Assembly: GCA_934438085.1 (NCBI GenBank)
Contig: CAKSBC010000001.1
Span: 179,235 to 243,234 of the forward strand
DNA from: an uncultured Lachnospiraceae bacterium
Lineage (GTDB): Bacteria; Bacillota; Clostridia; Lachnospirales; Lachnospiraceae
Length of the DNA: 64,000 nt
Direction of reading: 5' to 3'
Shown here: piece by piece, positions 51,326-60,698 of the stretch
How positions within the stretch are numbered: the first letter of the stretch is position 1
Layout: each line of letters opens with the position of its first letter
Made by a program: the position numbers and the translations under genes
The notes under the pieces: model-generated
Seen by the model: only the letters and a program-made list of their open reading frames with translations
What the model was told of the DNA's origin: nothing
Database searches by the model: none

Positions 51326-52702
51326 TTAAGCTTTGAAAACCGAACCTTCATGTTCCTTCAGAAGCTTTTTGTACAATCTGAAATAGAGAAATAATATCGT
51401 TCCTCCTGTAAGGATCCATGATGTCATATATACTGCCATAAGTGACTCAAAGGTCTTTATTGTCTTAAAAACTGTAACTAACCACAATAGTCTGAAGCCT
51501 ACAGTTCCCAATATAGTAATTATTGCAGGCTCTAATGATCTTCCGAAAGCTCTCATGCCTGAGCCTCCGACTTCGTAAGTCGCAGTAAAGCCTTCCAGGC
51601 CACCGATAAAATGAAGTTTAACTGCAGCATAAGCAGCAACGCTTGCGCTGGAGGTATAAATGTAAATAAAGAAGTCCTGTCCTATCAGGAATATCGTAGA
51701 CAAAAGCTGTGCAAAGAAGAAGCCGAAGGCCAGACACATGCAGAATATTTTATTGCATCGCTTTAATTTGCCTGCACCATAATTCTGACTCATAAATGTT
51801 ACGGCTGTCTGTGCAAAAGCAGAGCTTATATCATAACCGAAATATTCAAATGTCAGCTCGAGGGATGAGCCTGCGATAGCATCAGCGCCAAATGTATTTA
51901 TTCCGGACTGAATAAAAATATTTGAAAGTGAAAACATCGCACTTGATGCACCTGTAGGAATACCTATCTGAAGCATTTTCATTAACTGTGACTTCTTGAT
52001 CTCAAGCTGTCTTAAATGCAGCTTAAATTCTCCTTCATCTCTGCAGAGAAATATTATTACAGCTGCTGCGCTGATAATATTTGAAATTGTGGTTGCAATC
52101 GCAACTCCTGCCACGTCAAGATCACATACTATAACAAAAAACAGATTGAGTACAACATTTATAACTCCGGTAAGAAACAGCACATACATAGGTCTTTTTG
52201 TATCGCCGAAGCTCCTCAGCACAGCGGCTGCAAAGTTATAAATAACTATAAACGGCATACCGATAAAATAAATGTAAATATATTTAAGCGCTGCTGCCAT
52301 TATCTCCTCCGGAGTTCCCGAAAGCTCTAATACAGGCTTTGCCGTTACTATACCTATCAGCATCAGCAGAAATCCTAAAAGCGCGCCGAATCCGATAGCA
52401 GTATGCTCCATATCGTGGATGCCGCTCTTTTTGCCGCTTCCTATAAGATTTGCAAGTGCTGCATTAGGTCCTACCGAAAGTCCCACCACAAGGTTGACAA
52501 ACACTCCGACAATAGCCACGTTAGCTCCTACCGCAGCAAGTGAATTGTCACCGCAGAACTTCCCGACTATAGCCACATCAGCTGAATTAAACAGCTGCTG
52601 AAGTATACTTGAGAACGCTAACGGAAGTGCAAAGAAAATAAGCTTTGCGGCAAGCGGCCCGTTCAGCATGTCTATTTCTTTTTTATTTGTCGACTTTTCC
52701 AT
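51326..52702 (-). CDS. MATE-family efflux transporter (first copy)
   Basis: This 458-residue protein has twelve hydrophobic helices in two MATE repeats. Conserved parts are PLAFSSILQQLFNSADVAIVGKF in helices 1-2 (shown as one motif region), AAVLRSFGDTKRPMYV and IGIPTGASSAMFSLSNIFIQS. MATE proteins export drugs or metabolites using Na+ or H+. It is of the Clostridial DinF/NorM-like type, and the substrate is unknown. It is monocistronic. Confidence 0.88.
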   Translation of the reverse strand: MEKSTNKKEIDMLNGPLAAKLIFFALPLAFSSILQQLFNSADVAIVGKFCGDNSLAAVGANVAIVGVFVNLVVGLSVGPNAALANLIGSGKKSGIHDMEHTAIGFGALLGFLLMLIGIVTAKPVLELSGTPEEIMAAALKYIYIYFIGMPFIVIYNFAAAVLRSFGDTKRPMYVLFLTGVINVVLNLFFVIVCDLDVAGVAIATTISNIISAAAVIIFLCRDEGEFKLHLRQLEIKKSQLMKMLQIGIPTGASSAMFSLSNIFIQSGINTFGADAIAGSSLELTFEYFGYDISSAFAQTAVTFMSQNYGAGKLKRCNKIFCMCLAFGFFFAQLLSTIFLIGQDFFIYIYTSSASVAAYAAVKLHFIGGLEGFTATYEVGGSGMRAFGRSLEPAIITILGTVGFRLLWLVTVFKTIKTFESLMAVYMTSWILTGGTILFLYFRLYKKLLKEHEGSVFKA

Positions 52703-52944
52703 TAAATACTTATCCTTTTTCTCATCTCTTTCGCCATTAACATTACCGAATTTGCCACCAAATTATATGCACTTTACCAATAATATTCAATATATATTTT
52801 TTATTTTACTGTTTTTTTAATTATTTATTTTTAAAAGATTGCCTATTCATAATATTGAACACAGTTTTCTGTGTATAAATTCCATTATTCTCAACTGTAC
52901 CCGTAAAGCTGCCATTCACAACCCTAATGTGTCGAATCTGATAT

Positions 52945-53031
52945 GTAAAAAGCCGCACGCTTATGTTTTGATAAACCTGCCGCCTTTTTAAGGTGATATG
53001 CAGATCTATAAAAAATAAAAGCGTGCAGCTG
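52945..53031 (-). terminator. Long terminator hairpin after the deacetylase-like gene
   Basis: AGCTGCACGCTT and AAGCGTGCGGCT pair on the minus strand around a 56-nt loop, followed by TTTTTAC. The remaining 52703-52944 is AT-rich and shows no gene. Confidence 0.65.
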
Positions 53032-53058
53032 ATTTTATATCATCAATTGCTTACAGCA

Positions 53059-54765
53059 TTAAAAATATGAAGGAACAGGAGTCGGTCTTGCCTTATCAAA
53101 TATAGCCTGGACATCATCAAAGAGATCCGAAAGTCTGCTATTCTGACCGCTTATCTGAAGCCACATATTATATCCGTCCAACGCACGTCGTCCCTGCCTC
53201 ATATAAGTATCTCCGATCTGTACCCAATACTTATTATTGTCTACATTGCAAAAATACCTGAAGCCTAACTGATACATATAATTAAATCTTGCGTTGTCAG
53301 ATGCATACGGATGCCAGTCGCCTATATCAGCACCTCTCGGGAAGATGATTATATCAGGCTGTTCACCTGTTGCTTCCTTAATAAGTGGTGCAACATTTCT
53401 GTTCCAGCGATCGCAGTCTCTCTTAAAACGATCAATATCGATCTCACCGAGATCCCTGTGTCCCCAACTGTGCGATCCGAGATCGTAGCCATCTTCATGA
53501 AGAGCTTTAAGCACCTCCACAGCTTCCTTTCGCTCAGCCTCGACATCATGCCCCTGTTCAAGCTTACTGTCATAGTATTCTGAGGAAGGGTCGTAGCTTT
53601 CATCAGTCCTGTATCCTAAAATTCCGTTATATCCGGTAAATACAAGACACGCCTTATGTCCCTTATAAGAGAAGTCCGGATGCTCATCAATGAAACTGTC
53701 AAGTATAGGAACTATGTCATATGCTCCGACATGCTCATTGCCGTCACCGTCAGTATAATGAGTGGTAGGCCTTCCGTCATCACCGACTATTATCCTGTCG
53801 GCAAATCCGGCACCCTTCATATATTCATAATAGCAAACATCATCCTCAGACATTACAAAGGCTTTTTTACCCGGCGGAAGCATAATGCTCTGTGCTTTCA
53901 TCTTAACAGTGCCGTCTTCAGATCTTTCTTCCCTTGCAATATCTCGTATGCTCACAAGAACGTAACCCTTATCATAGAGCTCGTTCATCATTTTTTCGAA
54001 CTCATCTACAGTAGTCATCAGCGCGTTATAGCCGCCTGCCTGCTTGCCCCATTTGGATTCATTAAAGGAGTTTTTAGGATCGACACAGAGAATATGAAAA
54101 AATATATGAGGTATCTCATATATATTCTGCTCTACAAGTGTGCTTTTTATTTCCTCATATTCCTTAACAGCTTCCTGTGCTTCATTGTTCTCACCGAAGT
54201 CTTCGGTGTTCTTAAGCAGCTCTATAGCGGCGTCATAGTCATACTGAGCAGCAAGAAGCTTCGCCTCAGAAAGTGCATTGACTTCGATTATGTCAGAACC
54301 TCCCTCAGGATCTTCCTCAAGCTCTCCTGATGCATTTTCCGACGCAGTCTTGCTTTGTTCTATGCCTTGGATACCACCGGAAGTATTTGCTCCTGCTGTA
54401 TTTCCTTTTCCTTTCATGATCGCTCCTATACCGGATATAATTATCACAACAGCCACGATCACAGCTACGGCAAGGACTATAATAAGCTTAACATTCCATA
54501 CACCAGAGCCAGAACTCTGCTGTGCATTGCAGGACGCATTTTGCTGTGCATTACGAGCTGACTTCTGCTTTGAATTGCCGGCTGATTTTCGTTGTGATCC
54601 GCCTGCAGATCTTACAGCACTAAACTGAGGGGGCACTTCTGCCCCCTCAATATCCTCTGATAAAGCAACGTCCTTAGGCTGATATGCCTCGGCCTGTTTA
54701 TTTTTTTCGCCTCCCAGAAAATCAACGGTTTCTTCACCGTGTTTTCTCCTGTTCAGTTCAGACAT
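53059..54765 (-). CDS. Membrane-anchored polysaccharide deacetylase-like protein with altered motif 1
   Basis: The 568-residue protein has a polar Gln/Ser/Lys-rich cytoplasmic start, one membrane helix at about 94-116 (VWNVKLIIVLAVAVIVAVVI), a spacer, and a NodB-type domain from about residue 250. Motif 2 is intact (DLGSHSWGHRDL), but motif 1, normally TFDDG, reads VFTGYNG, so the catalytic base and metal Asp are missing. It may bind rather than deacetylate cell-wall glycan, or use other residues. The gene lies about 70 bp downstream of the SPFH gene. Confidence 0.8.
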   Translation of the reverse strand: MSELNRRKHGEETVDFLGGEKNKQAEAYQPKDVALSEDIEGAEVPPQFSAVRSAGGSQRKSAGNSKQKSARNAQQNASCNAQQSSGSGVWNVKLIIVLAVAVIVAVVIIISGIGAIMKGKGNTAGANTSGGIQGIEQSKTASENASGELEEDPEGGSDIIEVNALSEAKLLAAQYDYDAAIELLKNTEDFGENNEAQEAVKEYEEIKSTLVEQNIYEIPHIFFHILCVDPKNSFNESKWGKQAGGYNALMTTVDEFEKMMNELYDKGYVLVSIRDIAREERSEDGTVKMKAQSIMLPPGKKAFVMSEDDVCYYEYMKGAGFADRIIVGDDGRPTTHYTDGDGNEHVGAYDIVPILDSFIDEHPDFSYKGHKACLVFTGYNGILGYRTDESYDPSSEYYDSKLEQGHDVEAERKEAVEVLKALHEDGYDLGSHSWGHRDLGEIDIDRFKRDCDRWNRNVAPLIKEATGEQPDIIIFPRGADIGDWHPYASDNARFNYMYQLGFRYFCNVDNNKYWVQIGDTYMRQGRRALDGYNMWLQISGQNSRLSDLFDDVQAIFDKARPTPVPSYF

Positions 54766-54836
54766 TACATCACCCCAAATACATTATTTTTGCAGATTTC
54801 TATAATTATAGAGACTATTCTGAAATTCTCTCCTTA

Positions 54837-56156
54837 TCAAAACGGATTTCCGCACTGAGGGCAGAATTTCGGAGGCTCTGAAGTGCCTTCAACCTTGAAT
54901 CCGCATTTTGCGCAGATGAAGCCTTCCGCAGGCTTTGGCTGTCCGCAATTAGTGCAGAAGTTTCCTGTATTTACAGTACCGCAGCTGCATGTCCAGCCTG
55001 CTGCCGGCTGTGGCTTTGGCTGTCCGCAGTTAGTGCAGAACTTACCGGTATTCTCTGTGCCGCAGCTGCACTTCCATGCCTGTGCCGAAGGTGCTGCTGC
55101 CGCAGCTGCCGCTGCAGGTGCTGCTCCGGCTGCCGCTGCATTGTTCTTTCCTGCCATTTCAAAGAGGCTCTGAGCATTTACTCCGCCTGCCTGACCTGCA
55201 AGTCCCATGCCCATAAATGCCATAGCCGGGCCTGCATTAGGATTGGAAGCTGCTGCCTCCATAGCCTTAGCCTGTGCTCTTGTAACAGCACCTGCAGCTC
55301 TGCCTGGATCGGTATAAGCTGCTTCACGCTGCATCTCTTTGATAGTCTTTTCGTCTTCTTCATTAGCAGTAAGACTGGCAATGCTGAAGGATTTGATCTC
55401 TATTCCTCTGAGCTCCTTCCATTCTGCGCTGAGCTCATCGTTTAATGCTTCTGATATCTCCTTTGTATGAGCAGGAAGTCCTGAATATCTTACTCCTGTA
55501 TCGCCTACTCTTGCGAGTGCCGGCTGAAGGGCATTGAGAAGCTCTCCCTTCATCTGCTCGGTTATCTGATCGGTATGATATTCACTTGTGACATTACTGC
55601 ACACATTGGTATAGAACAGTACCGGATTGGTTATTCTGAAGCTGTAAAGTCCAAAGCACTTAATACCGATATCCATATCTATACCGGCACGCTCATCCAC
55701 AACTCTGAATGGTATAGGATTTGCAGTTCCGTATTTATTACCAGGAATTTCCTTGGTATTAATATAGTAAACTCTCTGATCCTTTGGAGCTTCTCCTCCG
55801 AAGGTGAAACGCTTTCCTACATTCTGAAATACCTGTTTAATGCTGTCTCCGAATTCGCCTGCGAATACCGTAGGTTCAGTAGACGCATCAAATGTATACT
55901 CTCCCGGTTCAAGAGCGACTTCAACGACCTTTCCCTGCTCAACAATGAGCATTCCCTGTCCGTCGGCAACCGCAACAACAGAACCGGTGGTTATGATGTT
56001 ATCATCACCGTGTTTATTACTTGAACGTCCTGTCTGTTTCTTTGATCCCTTTACTGCAAGAGTGTCGGCTGATATAGCTTCACAATAAAAGTATTCCTTC
56101 CATTGATCGGCAAGCACTCCGCCGCCTGCTCCGCCCAAAGCTTTAATAAGTCCCAT
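54837..56156 (-). CDS. SPFH/YdjI-like protein with C-terminal zinc ribbons
   Basis: The 439-residue protein has an N-terminal SPFH-type core of the YdjI/virion-core class (WKEYFYCEAISADTLAVKG, then IITTGSVVAVADGQGMLIVEQGK read as a conserved strand region). An Ala/Gly-rich linker (about 290-360) follows, then three zinc ribbons: CSCG...CTNCG, CSCG...CTNCG and CAKCG...CPQCG. SPFH proteins form membrane-associated scaffolds; YdjI in Bacillus works in membrane-stress response with phage-shock-like partners. No PspA gene is adjacent. A strong GGAGG site precedes the start. Confidence 0.85.
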   Translation of the reverse strand: MGLIKALGGAGGGVLADQWKEYFYCEAISADTLAVKGSKKQTGRSSNKHGDDNIITTGSVVAVADGQGMLIVEQGKVVEVALEPGEYTFDASTEPTVFAGEFGDSIKQVFQNVGKRFTFGGEAPKDQRVYYINTKEIPGNKYGTANPIPFRVVDERAGIDMDIGIKCFGLYSFRITNPVLFYTNVCSNVTSEYHTDQITEQMKGELLNALQPALARVGDTGVRYSGLPAHTKEISEALNDELSAEWKELRGIEIKSFSIASLTANEEDEKTIKEMQREAAYTDPGRAAGAVTRAQAKAMEAAASNPNAGPAMAFMGMGLAGQAGGVNAQSLFEMAGKNNAAAAGAAPAAAAAAAAPSAQAWKCSCGTENTGKFCTNCGQPKPQPAAGWTCSCGTVNTGNFCTNCGQPKPAEGFICAKCGFKVEGTSEPPKFCPQCGNPF

Positions 56157-56277
56157 ATATCATTCCTCCGATTCTATTAATGACGAAATTGATACTGTTT
56201 GCCTTGTTTAATGATATCATACCTTATTTTTGCACAAGCTTCCATACAAAAAGCTAAATTGTGTTGAGAAATATCAA

Positions 56278-56318
56278 TAAAAAACACAGACAGTTTGCTG
56301 ATGGTGCTCTGTCTGTGT
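56278..56318 (-). terminator. Terminator after the Hpt gene
   Basis: ACACAGACAG and CTGTCTGTGT form a 10-bp stem with a 15-nt loop; TTTTTTATTG follows on the minus strand. Confidence 0.8.
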
Positions 56319-56404
56319 GAAATGTCGTATTATTTTTTAAGTCTAAGGATGATTGCTGCGGGCTGCCATAAGTCCGTATTAATACATATCAGGCCTCTGC
56401 GCAT

Positions 56405-56785
56405 TTATTCATCTTGTTTTTCAAGTAAGTCAATTGCTGCCATAGTATTATCATGTTCAGCCTTGACCTGTTCATAAAGCCTGTAAGCTTCATCATAATT
56501 ATCTCCGGAAAGGCCGTCCTCACGACCTCTCAAAAACTCCGTGAGTTCAGATGATTTCTGATAAAGCCTGTCAAAACCGAGATTTTGCGCTACACCCTTA
56601 AGTGTATGAGCTGCTCTGAATGCCTCGTCTCGATTTTTCTCATTAAAGGAAGTCTCAAGATTTCCGAAACTGTCATCCTTCTGAAAAAGAAAAACAAATT
56701 TGCTTACAAGAGCTTCTGTCATAAGACGTCCGAGTACATTGTCATAATTACTGCCTATGCTTTCATACATTTCTTTAAGTGTCAT
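56405..56785 (-). CDS. Stand-alone Hpt phosphotransfer protein
   Basis: The 126-residue protein is a single Hpt four-helix bundle. Its phospho-His is in AAHTLKGVAQNLGFDRL near residue 61. Hpt proteins relay phosphate between receivers of hybrid kinases and response regulators. Neither a hybrid kinase nor a partner receiver is adjacent, so the partner is elsewhere. Unlike the C-terminal domain of the protein at 40035-41588, the active His and Lys are kept. The ribosome site (GCGAAGAA) is weak. Confidence 0.82.
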   Translation of the reverse strand: MTLKEMYESIGSNYDNVLGRLMTEALVSKFVFLFQKDDSFGNLETSFNEKNRDEAFRAAHTLKGVAQNLGFDRLYQKSSELTEFLRGREDGLSGDNYDEAYRLYEQVKAEHDNTMAAIDLLEKQDE

Positions 56786-56903
56786 TTTTCTTCGCTGTCA
56801 ATAAGACAGCTCCCTCACTTCGGTTCTCTGAAGATCCCCTCATAGCCCGAGATCATAAATGTATTCTATGACTTTTTTTGGCACTTTACAATAATGAAAT
56901 GCT

Positions 56904-58367
56904 CTAAGGCTCCTGACAGCTCTTCAACAGCTTTCCTGAAAGGATGAAAAACAATACTGCCGTAAAGCTGACTGCAAGTATATCTGACACAGGCTCTGCC
57001 ATATAGACTGCAGTTGTTTTATCTGACGAGAATATATGAGGCATTATGTATATCATAGGTATGAGCAGCACAAATTTTCTGACTATGGCTACCACTATAG
57101 AAGCTGCTGCCTGTCCCAAAGAGTTAAATGTTATCTGGCATGCAGTCTGTATTCCGAATATACATGAAACCGCCATGTATATTCTCAGCGCCCTTTTTGT
57201 GAATTCTATAAGCTCGGTATTTGATGTAAATGCTGCGGCAAAGGCTCCGGGCATCAGCATTACGAGTGCCCACATTACAGTGGAATAAATAACGCTCACT
57301 TTAAGCAGCAGAACAAATGTTTTTTTTACTCTGTCTATCTTAGCTGCTCCAAAGTTATAGCTCATGATAGGCTGTGCGCCCTGACCAACACCCTGAAGCG
57401 GAAGCATTGCAAACTGCATTACGCTTGTAAGTATTGTCATTGCACCAACAGCAATATCTCCGCCGTATTTAAGCAATGATGAATTAAAGCACACGCTCAA
57501 TATGCTTTCGCTGGCCTGCATTATAAATAATGAGCTTCCGAGTGAAAGACACGGAAGGATAACGCAGGCTGACAGTCTGAGATTTTTCTTTTTAATGCGA
57601 AGTCTTGATTTATTTCCCGAAAGAAAGCTCATGACCCATATACATGAAACAGCCTGAGATATAATCGTTGCCAATGCGGCTCCGCTTACTCCCATCTTAA
57701 AGGCGAATATAAATATCGGATCCAGTATAATATTAAATACCGCGCCTATAAGTACTGACAGCATGCCCGTTTTGGCATAGCCCTGTGCGGTAATGAATGC
57801 GTTCATGCCGAGTGTCATCTGAACGAATATAGTTCCGACTGCATAGATATTCATATACTGTACGGCATATTCTATGGTATTTTCGCTTGCACCGAACATC
57901 AGAAGCAGACTGCGATTTGTTGTCAAAAGTATGGTTGTGAGAATAACGGAAACTATAACCATAGTCGTCACGCAATTTCCGAGTATCTTTTCCGCCTGCT
58001 CCTCATCTCCTCTTCCCATAAGTATTGAGGATCTCGGAGCTCCGCCGTTTCCTACAAGGCATGCAAATGCCGACACTATCATGATAAGCGGAAGACACAC
58101 ACCCAGTCCGGTAAGCGCAAGTGCACCTGTTTCAGGAATATGTCCTATGTATATACGGTCAACAATGTTATACAGCATATTTATAAGCTGTGCGCTGAGC
58201 GTAGGCACTGCAAGCTTAAAGAGAAGCCTGCCTATAGGTTCAGTTCCTAAAAACTCTCGTCCGTTGCTTCTGTTATCTGCATTTGATGCAGTCTTAGTCT
58301 CTTTTTCGATTTTTATATCTGTAATATTGGTCTCAGTATCAGAATCATTATTTCCCGTAAATGCCAT
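56904..58367 (-). CDS. MATE-family efflux transporter (second copy)
   Basis: The protein (487 residues from the ATG at 58367) has twelve helices with typical MATE features: PIGRLLFKLAVPTLSAQLINM, NAFITAQGYAKTGMLSVLIG and QGAQPIMSYNFGA. It is of the MepA-like subgroup and differs from the first MATE copy. An extended, acidic N-terminus of about 30 residues precedes helix 1. AGGG lies 5 nt before the chosen ATG; the frame from 58409 lacks a site. The substrate is unknown. Confidence 0.85.
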   Translation of the reverse strand: MAFTGNNDSDTETNITDIKIEKETKTASNADNRSNGREFLGTEPIGRLLFKLAVPTLSAQLINMLYNIVDRIYIGHIPETGALALTGLGVCLPLIMIVSAFACLVGNGGAPRSSILMGRGDEEQAEKILGNCVTTMVIVSVILTTILLTTNRSLLLMFGASENTIEYAVQYMNIYAVGTIFVQMTLGMNAFITAQGYAKTGMLSVLIGAVFNIILDPIFIFAFKMGVSGAALATIISQAVSCIWVMSFLSGNKSRLRIKKKNLRLSACVILPCLSLGSSLFIMQASESILSVCFNSSLLKYGGDIAVGAMTILTSVMQFAMLPLQGVGQGAQPIMSYNFGAAKIDRVKKTFVLLLKVSVIYSTVMWALVMLMPGAFAAAFTSNTELIEFTKRALRIYMAVSCIFGIQTACQITFNSLGQAAASIVVAIVRKFVLLIPMIYIMPHIFSSDKTTAVYMAEPVSDILAVSFTAVLFFILSGKLLKSCQEP

Positions 58368-58517
58368 CATTGCCCTCATTTCATAATATTGCCAAATTTT
58401 AACATGCATAACTTAAGGCATAAGTTTGTCTAAACTGTGTATGCCTCAGATAATGTATTCATTAACTATGCAATTTTCAGCTTGTAAAATGTCTGAAAGA
58501 AATATCCCAGTATATGC

Positions 58518-59204
58518 TCATTCTTCTGCCGACATAAGAAGACATACCGACAAAAGCAATAGGCATGACAGCCATATCATATGTATGCCGTAATACTTTG
58601 TAAGAACACCGCCTGCTCCGGCACCTAAAGTAAAGAAAAGAATAATTCCGAAATAATGCATCGCCTGTCTGAGCTGATCAGGCTTTCTTTCACGAAGATA
58701 TACTGATAATGCATCCATTCCGCTTCTTAAATTTCCTGTACACATAGTACTTGCAAATGAATATCCTGCAACCTTTCTGAATGTCTGTACCTGAAGCGCG
58801 GCTGTAAACGCAACGATAACATTAGCGACAAGATTAATGCTCTCAGGGATGATTCCGACAAACGCCAAAAGAACTATCTCAAAAATCAGCATTGCCTGTC
58901 TCCAGTGAATTTTCTTGGCATATCTGAATATATGTCTGAAATTTTCCGCGGCAAATATTCCGAGTGCAAATGCAAGTATAGATACAAAATACTTTACAGC
59001 GCCATGAAAATCATATTCCATCAGCCTCTGTCCCATAAGCACAATATTTCCCGTTTCGGCATTTGCAAAAACGCCGCCTCTGCCGTTATAGGTATAGGCG
59101 TCCATAAATCCGCCCGACAAGGCCAAAATCGCACTTGTAACAAACGCCTCTGACATCTGATGCTCCGGCGAAAGGTTATTTTTAATTTTTTCTTTTATTC
59201 TCAT
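58518..59204 (-). CDS. YoaK family membrane protein (DUF1275)
   Basis: From the ATG at 59204 (AAGAGG upstream) the protein is 228 residues with about six hydrophobic helices. Family landmarks are LALSGGFMDAYTYNGRGGVFANAETGNIVLMG (two adjoining motif regions) and SFASTMCTGNLRSG. DUF1275 proteins are widespread and uncharacterised, sometimes linked to permeases. The product of the longer frame from 59285 would include AT-rich promoter sequence and is unlikely. Confidence 0.85.
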   Translation of the reverse strand: MRIKEKIKNNLSPEHQMSEAFVTSAILALSGGFMDAYTYNGRGGVFANAETGNIVLMGQRLMEYDFHGAVKYFVSILAFALGIFAAENFRHIFRYAKKIHWRQAMLIFEIVLLAFVGIIPESINLVANVIVAFTAALQVQTFRKVAGYSFASTMCTGNLRSGMDALSVYLRERKPDQLRQAMHYFGIILFFTLGAGAGGVLTKYYGIHMIWLSCLLLLSVCLLMSAEE

Positions 59205-59315
59205 ATTAAGCCTCTTAATAGGTCGAAAATTGCGTTTCTGCCACATTATAGCACTTAAATTAATGAATATTTCATCAAAATTCATGTTTTTTTCTGTAAA
59301 TATTATATATACAGC

Positions 59316-59344
59316 TTGACATTAGCTAAAGTAAATGTTATGAC
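59316..59344 (+). promoter_or_regulatory. Promoter of the lysine riboswitch operon
   Basis: TTGACA (59316-59321) and TATGAC (59339-59344) are 17 bp apart on the plus strand, about 45 bp before the riboswitch core. Confidence 0.75.
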
Positions 59345-59389
59345 TATGAAAAATAAATCATAAAGCTGTCTTTGATGAGTATTCATCAG

Positions 59390-59560
59390 GCAAGATAGAG
59401 GAGCGGATGCTATTAGTATTCGGAACGAACGGCCGGCACGGCTGTTCCGAAAAAAGGAGACTTCCGCCGAAACCATGCTTCTTGTGCCATAAGCATGCGT
59501 TGGGCTGCAGTACTAAGAGGCTGCGGACTGTCACGTCTAAGTGAAGCGCTATCATATAAC
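59390..59560 (+). ncRNA. Lysine riboswitch (L box)
   Basis: Conserved L-box elements appear in order: AGATAGAGGAGCGGATGCT, AGTATTCGG, AAAAGGAGACTTCCGCCGAA, TTGGGCTGCAGTACTAAGAGG, CGGACTGTCA and GTGAAGCGCTATC. GATAG near the start pairs with CTATC near the end as P1. It precedes an amino-acid ABC importer, so high lysine should switch the operon off through the terminator that follows. Confidence 0.93.
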
Positions 59561-59594
59561 GTATAGACTGATATACATTTTTTCAGTATTTACG

Positions 59595-59634
59595 ACCACG
59601 AGGTGTTGCTTAGATGCTTCGTGGTTTATTTTTG
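59595..59634 (+). terminator. Riboswitch expression-platform terminator
   Basis: ACCACGA and TCGTGGT form a 7-bp stem with a 17-nt loop, followed by TTTATTTTTG, between the riboswitch and the binding-protein gene. Confidence 0.8.
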
Positions 59635-59670
59635 TATATACACTAATATTTTTCATATAGGGAGGAAATT

Positions 59671-60612
59671 ATGACAAGATCAACAAACAAGGCAATTACA
59701 AAGGCCGCTGCATGCATGATGGCTGCAGTTATGGCTTTCTCAATGGCAGCATGCGGAAGCTCAGCTTCTACTGAAACAACAGCTGCTGAAACCGAGGCAT
59801 CTGCTGAGACTGAGGCTGCTGAAGAGTCTGAAGAGACCGAGGCTGAGGCTGATGAAACAACAGGCGGAACTCTTAAGGTAGCTATGGAGTGTGCTTATGC
59901 TCCTTATAACTGGACACAGAGCGATGATTCTAACGGAGCTGTACAGATCAGCGGCAGCAAGGATTATGCATACGGCTATGATGTTATGATGGCTAAGAAG
60001 ATCGCTGAGGATCTCGGCATGGATCTTGAGATAGTTAAGTCAGATTGGGATTCACTCATCCCTGCTCTTCAGTCAGGTAAGGTTGACTGCGTAATTGCCG
60101 GTCAGTCTATTACTTCAGAGCGTCTTCAGTCAGTTGACTTCACTAAGCCTTACTACTATGCTTCAGTAGTTGCTCTTACAAAGAATGATTCTCCTTATGC
60201 AGAAGCTAAGGGCGTTGCAGATCTTGCAGGCGGTACATGCACAAGCCAGCAGAACACTATCTGGTATGACAGCTGCCTTCCACAGATTGAAAACGCTAAT
60301 ATCCTCGCTGCTCAGGAATCTGCTCCTGCTATGCTCGTAGCACTTAAGTCAGGTAAGGTTGACTATGTAGTAACAGATATGCCTACAGCAAAGGCAGCAT
60401 GCCTTGCTTACCCTGATTTCAAGATCCTTGACTTCACTTCTACAGATGATGATTTTGAAGTTTCTGATGAGGATATCAACATTGGTATTTCTGTCAAGAA
60501 GGGCAATACAGAGCTTGCAGACAAGATCAACGGTGTTCTTGACACTATGACTACTGATGATTATGAGTCTATGATGGATGAGGCAATCAGCGTTCAGCCG
60601 CTTGCACAGTAA
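59671..60612 (+). CDS. Lysine-type amino acid ABC transporter binding lipoprotein
   Basis: The 313-residue protein has a lipoprotein signal ending SMAAC (Cys 28), an Ala/Glu/Thr-rich linker to about residue 62 and a family 3 binding fold (LKVAMECAYAPYNW, YGYDVMMAKKIAEDLG, DSLIPALQSGKVDCVIAG, DYVVTDMPTAKA). The acidic and aromatic pocket residues fit a polar or basic amino acid. The lysine riboswitch in front strongly suggests lysine as the ligand. A GGGAGG site precedes the ATG. It is the first gene of a three-gene importer operon. Confidence 0.92.
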   Translation: MTRSTNKAITKAAACMMAAVMAFSMAACGSSASTETTAAETEASAETEAAEESEETEAEADETTGGTLKVAMECAYAPYNWTQSDDSNGAVQISGSKDYAYGYDVMMAKKIAEDLGMDLEIVKSDWDSLIPALQSGKVDCVIAGQSITSERLQSVDFTKPYYYASVVALTKNDSPYAEAKGVADLAGGTCTSQQNTIWYDSCLPQIENANILAAQESAPAMLVALKSGKVDYVVTDMPTAKAACLAYPDFKILDFTSTDDDFEVSDEDINIGISVKKGNTELADKINGVLDTMTTDDYESMMDEAISVQPLAQ

Positions 60613-60698
60613 TTACAAAATAGCATTAATACATTAAATTTCCGCGGGGAAGCATTATAAATATGCTCCCCCGCTTGCGTGTTTGATAGGAGGATAAT

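Noticed and set aside
59358..59555. 65-residue minus-strand open frame
   Set aside because: It is antisense to the lysine riboswitch and lacks a ribosome site.
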